A stretch of 53,339 nucleotides of DNA from an uncultured Campylobacter sp. (GTDB taxonomy: Bacteria > Campylobacterota > Campylobacteria > Campylobacterales > Campylobacteraceae). Location of the stretch: the NCBI RefSeq assembly GCF_938017705.1, contig NZ_CALIIS010000005.1, positions 1 to 53,339 of the forward strand, read 5' to 3'. The position numbers and the translations under genes are program-made. This document shows positions 7,558 to 16,085 of this stretch, in pieces; position 1 is the first letter of the stretch, and each line of letters begins with the position of its first letter. Below the pieces are notes generated by a model. That model did no database searches, was not told the DNA's origin, and saw only the letters and a list, made by a program, of their open reading frames with translations.

Positions 7558-9507
7558 TTAAGCTTCGCTCTTTGCGCTTTCGATATCGTCGTTAGCGCCT
7601 AAATTTCGCACCAAACGGGTAGGCATGCCGTTGTCTTTTTCAAATTTAGAGATGATCTCCACGATCTGTTCGCCCGAGACCGTCTCCTTCTCATACAGCG
7701 CCTTTACCATCTCCTCGATCGCCGGAGCGTAGGTCCTTAGTGTCTCTTTTACCGCCACGTAGCGCTCATCCAGCGTCTTGCGGACATATTCGTCGATCTT
7801 AACCGCCGTTACCTCGCTGTAATCCTTAATGCTCTGTCCGCCGTTTAGGAAGGAATACTGCTGTTTTTCGAGCACCGCAAGCCCCAACGCATCGGTCATT
7901 CCGACCTGAGTAGCCATAAATTTAAGCATATCGGTAGCGCGCTGTAGGTCATTGCCCGCGCCGTCGGTGATCTCTCCTAAAAACACGTCCTCCGCCGCGC
8001 GCCCCGCCAAAAACGTATCGATCTCGGCAAAAATTTCATGGCGCTGGTGTAGGTATCTATTTTCAAATGGCGAATTTAGCGTATATCCCGCGGCGCTCAA
8101 TCCGCGCGGTACGATAGTTACTTTAGATACCGGCATCGCGCCTTTGGTAAGCTCGGCGATGAGCGCATGTCCGCTTTCGTGGTAGGCGACGATCCGCTTT
8201 TCAATCGGGCTTACGCGGCGCGATTTTTTAGCCAGTCCGATACCGACGCGCTCAATCGCTTCGAGTAGATCTTTTTGCTCAACCTCTGCCTTTGCCTCGC
8301 GACCCGCTAAAAGCGCGGCTTCGTTGATGATGTTTGCAAGATCGGCTCCCGCAAAGCCCACGGTAAGTCGCGCGATCTCTTCGATATCGATGTCGCGGGC
8401 AAATTTAACGTCGCGCATATGCACCCTCAAAATCGCCATTCTGCCGTCAAAATCGGGTCTATCGACCAGAACCTGCCTATCGAATCTGCCCGGACGCAGA
8501 AGCGCCGCATCCAGCGTCTCGGGGCGGTTGGTAGCCGCAAGGACGATCACCGGGCTTGATTCCGAGCCGAAGCCGTCCATCTCGGCAAGTAGCTGATTTA
8601 GCGTCTGTTCGCGCTCGTCGTTACCGCCGCCTATGCCGCCCGCGGTTCTGCTTTTGCCGATTGCGTCGATCTCGTCGATGAAAACGATCGCCGGAGCCTG
8701 CTTCTTAGCGTTATCGAATAGATCGCGCACCCTGCTGGCACCCACGCCTACGAACATCTCGATAAAGCTGGAGCCCGATACCGAAAAAAACGGCACGTCC
8801 GCTTCGCCCGCGACTGCTTTGGCTAGCAGCGTCTTACCCGTGCCGGGAGGGCCCACTAAAAGCACGCCTTTTGGAATTTTAGCCCCGAGGCTGATATATC
8901 GCTCGGGGTTTTTTAAGAAATCTACGATCTCCTTAACCTCCTCTTTCGCCTCTTCGACGCCCGCTACATCACTAAATTTAACCTTCGGCTTTTCGGCGCT
9001 TACCAGGTTTTTGGAGCTTCCGATGCCGAGCACGCCGCCGCCCATATTGCGCTGCATGCGGTTGGCTAAAAACATCCAAATTCCAAAGAAAATCACGAGC
9101 GGCAAGACCCAGCTAAAGAGCAGATCGGTCAAAAAATTACTCTCGTTATACGCACCGTATGGAATTTTGCGCGATTCTAAAATTTGAACTAGCTCGGGAT
9201 CATCCACGCGCTTGGCGGTGTAGATTACGTTGCCAACTTGAGCTTTAATCGTGGAGCTTCCGATGGAGACCATGCTTACTTGGGAGTTTTTGATCTGCGA
9301 TTTTAGCTCCGAATAGCTTACGTTTCTACTCTCGCCCGAAACGGAGCCTAGCACTCCGCCGCTATCAAAGCCGCCGCTTGGCGATATCGCTTTAAACACG
9401 ACTATCAAAATAAGCGCGAAAATAATAAAAACGCCGATCGGATTTTTATTGAAAAAATTGTTTCCACCGCCGTTTTTGGGAGGTTGATTATTTGGGTTGT
9501 TATTCAT
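7558..9507 (-). CDS. ftsH: ATP-dependent zinc metalloprotease FtsH
   Basis: A 649-residue membrane AAA+ protease that degrades misfolded and regulatory membrane and cytosolic proteins. Two membrane helices (about residues 24-43 and 128-147) flank a periplasmic domain. The AAA module has Walker A GPPGTGKT (about 218), Walker B VFIDEIDAIG and the SRH ATNRPETLDAALLRPGRFDR. The zinc site HESGH is near residue 443, with the third ligand region EITDGAGNDL. The N-terminus is Asn/Gly-rich. AAGGAAAAT precedes the ATG, which overlaps the prmA stop by four bases, so the two are translationally coupled. Confidence 0.97.
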   Translation of the reverse strand: MNNNPNNQPPKNGGGNNFFNKNPIGVFIIFALILIVVFKAISPSGGFDSGGVLGSVSGESRNVSYSELKSQIKNSQVSMVSIGSSTIKAQVGNVIYTAKRVDDPELVQILESRKIPYGAYNESNFLTDLLFSWVLPLVIFFGIWMFLANRMQRNMGGGVLGIGSSKNLVSAEKPKVKFSDVAGVEEAKEEVKEIVDFLKNPERYISLGAKIPKGVLLVGPPGTGKTLLAKAVAGEADVPFFSVSGSSFIEMFVGVGASRVRDLFDNAKKQAPAIVFIDEIDAIGKSRTAGGIGGGNDEREQTLNQLLAEMDGFGSESSPVIVLAATNRPETLDAALLRPGRFDRQVLVDRPDFDGRMAILRVHMRDVKFARDIDIEEIARLTVGFAGADLANIINEAALLAGREAKAEVEQKDLLEAIERVGIGLAKKSRRVSPIEKRIVAYHESGHALIAELTKGAMPVSKVTIVPRGLSAAGYTLNSPFENRYLHQRHEIFAEIDTFLAGRAAEDVFLGEITDGAGNDLQRATDMLKFMATQVGMTDALGLAVLEKQQYSFLNGGQSIKDYSEVTAVKIDEYVRKTLDERYVAVKETLRTYAPAIEEMVKALYEKETVSGEQIVEIISKFEKDNGMPTRLVRNLGANDDIESAKSEA

Positions 9508-10367
9508 ATTTTCCTTTCATAAACGAAGCTAAGCCATTCGTTTTGCTTTTTCATCTGCACGAAATTTAAATCCGAAAAGGCCTGCTCTATCCTATCTTTA
9601 TATTTTTCTAAAATTCCCGACAGCACGAGCTTACCGCCAGGTTTTAGCGCTTTTTTCAGATCCGCGCTTAGGATCAAAATCACGTCGGCGATTATATTTG
9701 CGACGACGAGATCAAACTGCGACTGCGCGGCTGCGCTTGAACTTTGCTCGTTTAAGCTTGAAACGCTACCGAGCCAAATTTGATCTATCTGCACGCCGTT
9801 TTTCTCGGCGTTTTGCTGCGTAGCACTCACCGCCTGCTCGTCGGTATCGCAGGCGCTTGCCTTTGCGCCCAGTTTTTTCATCGCGATACTTAAAATTCCG
9901 CTGCCACAGCCCACGTCAAGCGCGCTCATGCCCGCGCAAGTAAGCTCGCTAAGTAGCGCCAGACACATATTGGTGCTTTCGTGATGACCCGAGCCGAACG
10001 CCAGCGCAGGATCGATCAGCAGATCGATTAGCGCGGGATCTTGCGATCTTTCGCACCAGCTCGGACGAACGTAAAATTTGCCGACCGCCACGGGCGCGAC
10101 CCCTTTTTTATATTCGTCGAGCCAATCTTTGTTTTGCTTTTTTAAAATTTCGATCTGTAGATCGGCGTCTAAATTAAGAGTGCGCGCGAGCCCCTTTTTA
10201 AACTCTTCAAACGCAAATTTTAAATTTTGCGGATCCTCTTCGTCGCGGATTATGAAGCGATCGCCGCGCTCTTCGACGCAGGTAACGCCGAGCTCAAACG
10301 CAAAGCCCTTAAAAAGCTCGCTTGCATTCGCGCTTTTTACGATCATCTCATAAAAAAAATCTTTCAT
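9504..10367 (-). CDS. prmA: ribosomal protein L11 methyltransferase
   Basis: A 287-residue S-adenosylmethionine-dependent enzyme that methylates ribosomal protein L11. The N-terminal ~90 residues are the L11-recognition domain. The catalytic domain shows DPALAFGSGHHESTNMCL, the SAM loop LDVGCGSGILSIA, the acidic residue in ASACDTDEQAV and the NI-type motif VVANIIADVI. GAGG lies very close to the ATG. The stop overlaps ftsH. In C. jejuni cheY and pglG sit upstream; here hisA occupies that side, 78 bases away. Confidence 0.92.
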   Translation of the reverse strand: MKDFFYEMIVKSANASELFKGFAFELGVTCVEERGDRFIIRDEEDPQNLKFAFEEFKKGLARTLNLDADLQIEILKKQNKDWLDEYKKGVAPVAVGKFYVRPSWCERSQDPALIDLLIDPALAFGSGHHESTNMCLALLSELTCAGMSALDVGCGSGILSIAMKKLGAKASACDTDEQAVSATQQNAEKNGVQIDQIWLGSVSSLNEQSSSAAAQSQFDLVVANIIADVILILSADLKKALKPGGKLVLSGILEKYKDRIEQAFSDLNFVQMKKQNEWLSFVYERKI

Positions 10368-10445
10368 CGCCTCACATCGCCTTTAAATTTTAAAATTTGC
10401 ATATTACTAAAATTTAGTTCAAACTTTGCTTACGCTCGGGCGTTT

Positions 10446-11153
10446 TTATAGAGCTTCAAATGCCTTTTTAAGATCGAGCGTGCCCTCATAATACGCCTTG
10501 CCGACGATGACGCCTGCAATGAGCCCTGCGTTTTTCAGCGCGATTATGTCGTTTATATCTTTAACGCCACCGCTTGCGATAGTGTCGATACCGCTAGCTT
10601 TCGCGATAGAGCGGCTAAATTCTACGTTTACGCCGCTTAACATACCGTCGCGCGATATGTCGGTGCAGATGATCGCGCAAACGCCCGCGTCCGCGTAGTC
10701 TCGCGCCAGATCAGTCGCTTTTACGCGGCTTAGCTCCGCCCAGCCCTCGGTCGCTACTAGCCCCTCTTTTGCGTCTATGCCCACGACGATGCGGTAAAGC
10801 TTCGCCATTTGTTTTACGAAATCCGGGTTTTTTAGCGCCGCCGAGCCCAGGATAAATCTATCGACGCCTAAGCTCAAATACTCCTTTATACGCGCTTCGT
10901 CGCGGATGCCGCCGCCCACTTCTACGCGCAGACGCGTGCTTTTTACGATCCGCTCGATCGCTTTGAAATTTACCGCCTCGCCTACAAACGCGCCGTCGAG
11001 ATCAACCAGATGCAGCCACTTAGCGCCGAGATCTTCAAATTTTTTGGCTAGCTCGCAGGGGTCTTTGGAATAAATTTTTGCGCTTTGCATCTCGCCCTTG
11101 CTAAGACGCACGGCGCTTCCTTGTTTCAGATCGATCGCAGGGAAAATTTCCAT
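10446..11153 (-). CDS. hisA: ProFAR isomerase (1-(5-phosphoribosyl)-5-[(...)methylideneamino]imidazole-4-carboxamide isomerase)
   Basis: A 235-residue TIM-barrel enzyme of histidine synthesis that opens the ribose ring of ProFAR. The catalytic aspartates are seen in PAIDLKQG (strand 1) and in GIDAKEG (strand 5); phosphate-binding loops are EVGGGIRDEA and IASGGVKDI. ATG 11153 begins on the A of the hisH TGA with GGAG five bases before; a GTG one codon upstream is the less likely start. It is coupled to hisH, whose ammonia-producing step is adjacent in the pathway. Both are tied to the end of the pgl operon, which is not the C. jejuni arrangement. Confidence 0.93.
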   Translation of the reverse strand: MEIFPAIDLKQGSAVRLSKGEMQSAKIYSKDPCELAKKFEDLGAKWLHLVDLDGAFVGEAVNFKAIERIVKSTRLRVEVGGGIRDEARIKEYLSLGVDRFILGSAALKNPDFVKQMAKLYRIVVGIDAKEGLVATEGWAELSRVKATDLARDYADAGVCAIICTDISRDGMLSGVNVEFSRSIAKASGIDTIASGGVKDINDIIALKNAGLIAGVIVGKAYYEGTLDLKKAFEAL

Positions 11154-11878
11154 CACAGCTCCGTAAAATTTTTAATGATTTTTATGCCCGCATCATGGCT
11201 TTTTTCGGGATGCGGCTGAAAGGCAAATACGTTTTCGCGCCAGATCGCGCTTGCAAACTCATAGCCGTAAAATGTGGTCGCAAGCGTGATCTCGCGCGCG
11301 CAAAGGACGTGGTAGGAGTGCACGAAATACAGATACTCAAACTCGCCTAGGCCCACATTTATAGGCGAGCGCTTTATAAAATGCGCGCTGTTCCAGCCGA
11401 CGTGCGGGATCTTTAGGCTTTCAGCATGGGTAAAATTTTGCCCGCAGCGCTCGCCAGACTCCGCCTCGTCTGAATTAAATTCCGCCCCGCCCGATCTAAA
11501 TTTAAAATCTTCGGATCGGAATTCCACCCCCTGAATATTAAATTTCGTTTTGTCAAATTTCACGACGCGACCGGGTAGAATTCCAAGCCCGCTGCGCGCG
11601 CCGAATTCCTCGCTTTCTTCAAACAGAAGCTGCATCCCAAGGCAGATGCCTAAAAAATATCTGCCGCTTGCGACGAATTCTTTAATCGCGGCGTCCATAC
11701 CGCTTGCGCGAAGCCTATCCATCGCCTCGCCGAATGCGCCCACGCCCGGAAGCAAGGCTTTATCGCAGCTCAAAAGCTCCTCAGGGCTGCGCGCGAGGCA
11801 AAATTTAGCGCCGCAAAAGCTAAGCGCGTTCATCACGCTTTGGATATTGCCCGCGCCGTAATCCACGATGCCGATCAA
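11153..11878 (-). CDS. hisH: imidazole glycerol phosphate synthase glutaminase subunit
   Basis: A 241-residue class I glutamine amidotransferase supplying ammonia to HisF. Seen: IVDYGAGNIQSV, LLPGVGAFGEAM, the nucleophile loop GICLGMQLLFE and the catalytic pair in FAFQPHPEKS. The start is TTG 11878, overlapping the pglF stop by four bases, with AAGGG six bases upstream. At about 40 residues longer than most HisH proteins, it carries an insert (about residues 105-137, NIQGVEFRSEDFKFRSGG onward) at a surface position before the IPHVGWN motif. The insert DNA holds five RAATTY hexamers in about 90 bases. hisF is not in the window. Confidence 0.93.
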   Translation of the reverse strand: MIGIVDYGAGNIQSVMNALSFCGAKFCLARSPEELLSCDKALLPGVGAFGEAMDRLRASGMDAAIKEFVASGRYFLGICLGMQLLFEESEEFGARSGLGILPGRVVKFDKTKFNIQGVEFRSEDFKFRSGGAEFNSDEAESGERCGQNFTHAESLKIPHVGWNSAHFIKRSPINVGLGEFEYLYFVHSYHVLCAREITLATTFYGYEFASAIWRENVFAFQPHPEKSHDAGIKIIKNFTEL

Positions 11879-13680
11879 GCCGTGCCCTTCATATCGTTTA
11901 ATCGGTGCGAAAACTCCGGCACGATGCGCTTTAGCTTATCCGCGACCTGAGCGTCCTCGCACTCCGAAAGCTCCTCGATCTGCGAGCTTAGCTCCTCTAG
12001 GTCGTATTTTGCGGAGTGGGTTACGAATATGGATTGGTACTTCGTGCTCTTGTCGTTTTCGTCGATCAAAAGCTCCTCGTAAAGCTTCTCGCCGGGGCGC
12101 AGACCTACAAATTTAATACCCAGCTCCTCTTTGCCGGCAAGCTGCAGCATTCGCTTGGCAAGATCGGCGATCTTTACGGGCTCGCCCATATCCAGCACGA
12201 AAAGCTCACCGCCTCGCGCGATGGAGGCTGCTTGAAGCACCAGCTGGCACGCCTCGCTAACGAGCATAAAATATCTCGTAATCTCGGGGTGCGTAACGGT
12301 AAGCGGCTCGTTCGCTTCGATCTGGCGTTTAAATTTAGGAATGACGCTGCCACTTGAGCCGAGCACGTTTCCGAAGCGCACCGCGACGATCTGCGTGTCG
12401 CTTGCCGCGTCGTTGGAATTTAGCGCGTAAAGCTCGCAGATACGCTTCGTCGTGCCCATAATGTTCGTCGGTCGCACCGCCTTGTCGGTCGAGATCAAAA
12501 CGACCTTTTTCGCGCCATGTTTTTTGGATAGATCGATTACGTTTTTTGTGCCGATGACATTGTTTTTGACCGCTAGATGCGGATTAAACTCGCATAGCGG
12601 CACGTGCTTATACGCCGCTGCGTGCACGACTACTTCGGGATGAAATTCTGCAAAAACCTCCTCCAGCTCATGGCGATAAACGACGTTTATCATCTTTAAC
12701 TCATTGCGCGCGTCCGCGCCAGTCGCTTCGTTGATCGAGTAGAGGTTAAACTCGCTGTGTTCGACCATAATGAGCCGCTTTGCGCCGAATTTCAAGCATT
12801 GCTTACAAATTTCGCTTCCTATCGTGCCGCCCGCACCCGTTACCAGCACGATCTTGTCTTTGATAAAATTTTCAATCGCCTTGGTGTCGAGGTCTTTGGG
12901 CTTGCGCGCGAGCAGATCCTCGATCGATACGTCGCGGATCTTTTTGCTCTCATCCTCCAAAAGCGAAAAGAGCTTGATATCCTTTAGCCCGTATGCAAAA
13001 AGCTCGTCGTAGAGCTCCTTTAGCTCGTCCGGATACAGCGCTAGCGCGATGATCGCGGTTTTGGCGCCGCTATCTTTGATCATCTGCGGAATTTCGCCCT
13101 TGGCTCTGACGACGTAGTTTTCGCAATACGTCCCTACTAGCTCAGGCCGCCCGTCCACTACGCCCACGGGATAGTAGTTGATATATTTTTGCCGCATACC
13201 TTTTAGGACGTGAAAGGTCTTGCTCGTAGCGCCCACGACGATGCAGGGCTCGTTATTCGTGATATTTTTCTTCTCACTTAGAAACATCCGCTTTGAAATT
13301 CTAACCCCGCTGATCAAAATAAACGAGATCGCCGCATCGATGATGATGACCGAGCGCGGGAACGGGTTAAAAATTTTACTCGCTAGAAAGAATAGGATTA
13401 AAAAGGTAAGCGCTGCCATAACGTGCGCATAAAAGAGCTTCCTCGCTTCGTATAGCCCGAAAAATCTCCACGGCACGAGATAGATACGCAAAAACCAAAA
13501 ATAGAAAATTTTAATCGCAGTAAGGCTTGAGGCGCTAAGCAACGCGCCTTTATAGAATTCGTTCGGTATATCCCCGCTAAATCGCAGCAAAAACGCGATA
13601 TAAACGGAGAGGATCGAGATAAAAATATCTCCTAGCAAAAAAAACGCGAAGCGGCTAAATTTAGTGGGTTTTAACAGCAT
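11875..13680 (-). CDS. pglF: UDP-GlcNAc 4,6-dehydratase
   Basis: A 601-residue inner-membrane enzyme that starts UDP-diNAcBac synthesis by converting UDP-GlcNAc to the 4-keto-6-deoxy sugar. Four membrane helices fill residues ~10-125. A Rossmann-like sensing domain follows (CIVVGATSKTFHVLKGM). The catalytic SDR domain starts near 280 with LVTGAGGTIGSEICKQC, then AAAYKHVPLCEFNP and STDKAVRPTNIMGTTKR, where the large dehydratases use Met-Lys in place of the usual Tyr. The product feeds PglE. It overlaps pglE by one base and hisH by four. Confidence 0.95.
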   Translation of the reverse strand: MLLKPTKFSRFAFFLLGDIFISILSVYIAFLLRFSGDIPNEFYKGALLSASSLTAIKIFYFWFLRIYLVPWRFFGLYEARKLFYAHVMAALTFLILFFLASKIFNPFPRSVIIIDAAISFILISGVRISKRMFLSEKKNITNNEPCIVVGATSKTFHVLKGMRQKYINYYPVGVVDGRPELVGTYCENYVVRAKGEIPQMIKDSGAKTAIIALALYPDELKELYDELFAYGLKDIKLFSLLEDESKKIRDVSIEDLLARKPKDLDTKAIENFIKDKIVLVTGAGGTIGSEICKQCLKFGAKRLIMVEHSEFNLYSINEATGADARNELKMINVVYRHELEEVFAEFHPEVVVHAAAYKHVPLCEFNPHLAVKNNVIGTKNVIDLSKKHGAKKVVLISTDKAVRPTNIMGTTKRICELYALNSNDAASDTQIVAVRFGNVLGSSGSVIPKFKRQIEANEPLTVTHPEITRYFMLVSEACQLVLQAASIARGGELFVLDMGEPVKIADLAKRMLQLAGKEELGIKFVGLRPGEKLYEELLIDENDKSTKYQSIFVTHSAKYDLEELSSQIEELSECEDAQVADKLKRIVPEFSHRLNDMKGTA

Positions 13681-14777
13681 TAGATGTTTTCTTTTACGAT
13701 TTTTACGACGCGTTCAATCGTCTCGTCGCTCATATCGGTGCCGCTAGGAAGGCAGATGCCGCGACTAAACATATCCTCGCTCGTGCCGTCAACTACACTA
13801 AGTGCGCCTGCGAAGATGCTTTGCAGATGCATTGGCTTCCAAAGCGGACGAGATTCGATGTCAGCTTTATTCAGAGCGTCGATAACCTTTAAATGAGCAC
13901 CTTTTTGCTTAAATAGAAGCGTGCTAAGCCATCTGTTGCCCTCGCTACCATCGACTTCCGGCATAAACTCCACGTCGGTTCCTTTAAACAGATCCTCGTA
14001 AATTTTAAAAATTTCGCGTTTTCTCTTTACACGCTGCGGCAAGACCTCCATCTGGCCTACGCCGATAGCTCCTAAGACGTTGCTTAAGCGGTAGTTGTAG
14101 CCGTAGTCCTTGTGCTCATAGTGAAGCAGCGGCTCGCGCGCTTGGGTGCTTAAAAATCTAGCCTTAGCCACTAGCCCCTCATCGTTTGAGATCAGCATGC
14201 CACCACCTGAGGTAGTGATAATTTTGTTGCCATTGAAGCTTAGTGCGCCGCATTTTCCGATACCACCAAGTGCTTTACCTTTATAAAATCCCCCCAGCGC
14301 CTCTGCGGCATCCTCGATAACATCAATGCCTTCGTTCGCGCAAATTTCGCATATCTCGTCCATCTTCGCAGCCTGTCCGTAAAGATGCGTAACGACGAGC
14401 ACATTTGGTTTTTTCGGCGATTTTTTGATCGCTTCTTTAAGCAACTTCGGGCTTAAATTCCAACTCTCGTCGCTGTCTATCAGCACTGGCACGCAGCGCT
14501 CGTAAAATATCGGATTTAGCGACGCCATAAAGGTAAACGTGGACCCTAGCACCACGTCGCCGTCCTTTACGCCGCTGCAACGAAGCGCTAGATGAAGTGC
14601 CGCCGTGCCTGCGTTTAGCGCCAGCGCGCCGCGCGTGCCAGTATAGGACCTCACTGCGTCTTCAAAGCGATTGACATATTCGCCCAAAGGCGCGATATAG
14701 TTGCTTTCAAATACTTTTTTTATATACTCAAGCTCATTGCCACCCATATTCGGCGGGCTTAAAAATACTCTTGCCAT
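13680..14777 (-). CDS. pglE: UDP-4-keto sugar aminotransferase
   Basis: A 365-residue PLP-dependent aminotransferase (DegT/DnrJ/EryC1 family) that adds the 4-amino group on the way to UDP-diNAcBac. Motifs: SPPNMGGNELEYIKKVFESN at the N-terminus, NAGTAALHLAL for phosphate binding, VIEDAAEALGG for the PLP-ring aspartate, and SFNGNKIITTSGGGML with the Schiff-base lysine. I start at ATG 14777, preceded by AGGAAGGA; the frame extends 31 codons further up without support. A 116-base gap separates it from pglD, the only sizeable gap in this part, and could hold a weak promoter. Confidence 0.94.
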   Translation of the reverse strand: MARVFLSPPNMGGNELEYIKKVFESNYIAPLGEYVNRFEDAVRSYTGTRGALALNAGTAALHLALRCSGVKDGDVVLGSTFTFMASLNPIFYERCVPVLIDSDESWNLSPKLLKEAIKKSPKKPNVLVVTHLYGQAAKMDEICEICANEGIDVIEDAAEALGGFYKGKALGGIGKCGALSFNGNKIITTSGGGMLISNDEGLVAKARFLSTQAREPLLHYEHKDYGYNYRLSNVLGAIGVGQMEVLPQRVKRKREIFKIYEDLFKGTDVEFMPEVDGSEGNRWLSTLLFKQKGAHLKVIDALNKADIESRPLWKPMHLQSIFAGALSVVDGTSEDMFSRGICLPSGTDMSDETIERVVKIVKENI

Positions 14778-14893
14778 CTCTATCCTTCCTTGATCTTTAA
14801 ATTTAACCTCGCGCGTCGCAAGGCTAAATTTAGCTTTCGGCATAAAATTTAAATGCTCGGATTTTATCACTTTTAATGCTATAAATTTTAAAT

Positions 14894-15493
14894 TCAGCCA
14901 TTTTTTTTAATCACGCGAGCAGGCACGCCTACGGCTACGCTATCGCTAGCTATGTCGCGCACGACCGCAGCGCCCGCGCCGATGATGCAGCGCTGCCCGA
15001 TACTTAGCCTCTGAATGACGCTGGCGCCGATTCCAATGTGAGAAAACGCCCCCACCTTCACGCCGCCGGCAAGCGCTGCGTTTGGGCTAACGTGCGCAAA
15101 CTCGCCGATCTCGCACTCATGCTCGATTACGACGCCTGAATTGATTATCACGCCGCGACCGATTTTAGCTCGCGCGTTTATCACGGCGCCGGGCATTACG
15201 ACCGCGCCCTCGCCGATGACGGCGCTTGGGCTAACGATCGCGCTTTGATGAATCAGCGTCGCTATCTCAAAACCTGCGCGTGCTACTTTCTCTTGGATCT
15301 TTGCGCGGGTTTTATTATCGCCGATTGCGATTATTACGGGGTGCTTCGGCAGATCCTCGCTAAATTTCAGCCCTGCCGCGTCGTCTAAAAAAACGACCTC
15401 GCTAAATTTAGCCCCGCGCGCGGCTAGCGCGACGTCGGCAACCACCAGCCCGTGTCCGCTCGCGCCGTAAACATAAATTTTAGTTGTGCCCAT
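14894..15493 (-). CDS. pglD: UDP-4-amino-sugar N-acetyltransferase
   Basis: A 199-residue left-handed beta-helix acetyltransferase completing UDP-diNAcBac from acetyl-CoA. The N-terminal Rossmann-like half (IYVYGASGHGLVVADVA) binds the nucleotide sugar. The C-terminal hexapeptide repeats run from VIGEGAVVMPGAVINARA to VAVGVPARVIKK, with the presumed general-base histidine in GVVIEHECEIGEFAHVSP. It overlaps pglC by 14 bases; GGAG lies seven bases before its ATG. PglF, PglE and PglD act in sequence. Confidence 0.95.
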   Translation of the reverse strand: MGTTKIYVYGASGHGLVVADVALAARGAKFSEVVFLDDAAGLKFSEDLPKHPVIIAIGDNKTRAKIQEKVARAGFEIATLIHQSAIVSPSAVIGEGAVVMPGAVINARAKIGRGVIINSGVVIEHECEIGEFAHVSPNAALAGGVKVGAFSHIGIGASVIQRLSIGQRCIIGAGAAVVRDIASDSVAVGVPARVIKKNG

Positions 15494-16085
15494 TAAATTT
15501 CTCCGTCGTCGCCATACCTTCTTTATTCACGCCCTCTTTCGCAAGCACTTTTTTGATCGTTAAAAGCGCGATCTTAAGATCGAGCGCGAAGCTTAAATTT
15601 TGCGCGTAATACGTGTCGAACTCAAATTTTTTCTCCCAGCTGATCGCGTTGCGACCATTTACCTGCGCAAGCCCCGTGATGCCCGGGCGCACGCTGTGCC
15701 TAAGGCGCTGCTGCGGCGAATAAAGCGGCAAGTATTCGATCAATAGCGGTCGCGGCCCGATGAAGCTCATATCGCCCTTTAGCACGTTGAAAAGCTGCGG
15801 CAGCTCATCCAGGCTTAGCGCGCGGATCTTTTTGCCGTAATCGTTCAGCCGCGCTTCGTCTGGCAGAAGCTCGCCGTCCGCGCCGCGCTCGTCGCTCATC
15901 GTTTTAAATTTGTAAATTTTAAAAATTTGCTCATCAAGCCCAGGGCGAGATTGCGTAAAAATCGTGCTTTTGCTAATGTGCTTGCGGATCAAGAACCACG
16001 TAAGCGCCATCACGGGCGAAACCAAAATAATCAAAATCAAAGCCGCCGTAAAATCGAGCGCACGCTTTAAAAAACACCTATACAT
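15480..16085 (-). CDS. pglC: undecaprenyl-phosphate diNAcBac-1-phosphate transferase
   Basis: A 201-residue monotopic phosphoglycosyl transferase that loads diNAcBac-phosphate onto undecaprenyl phosphate, the first membrane step. The N-terminal re-entrant helix (LDFTAALILIILVSPVMAL) is followed by QSRPGLDEQIFKIYKFKTM, the catalytic Asp-Glu pair in SLDELPQLFNVLKGDMSFIG and the PRP motif GPRPLL. The length is normal. It overlaps pglA by eight bases and pglD by 14, so the block is translated as a unit. Confidence 0.96.
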   Translation of the reverse strand: MYRCFLKRALDFTAALILIILVSPVMALTWFLIRKHISKSTIFTQSRPGLDEQIFKIYKFKTMSDERGADGELLPDEARLNDYGKKIRALSLDELPQLFNVLKGDMSFIGPRPLLIEYLPLYSPQQRLRHSVRPGITGLAQVNGRNAISWEKKFEFDTYYAQNLSFALDLKIALLTIKKVLAKEGVNKEGMATTEKFNGHN

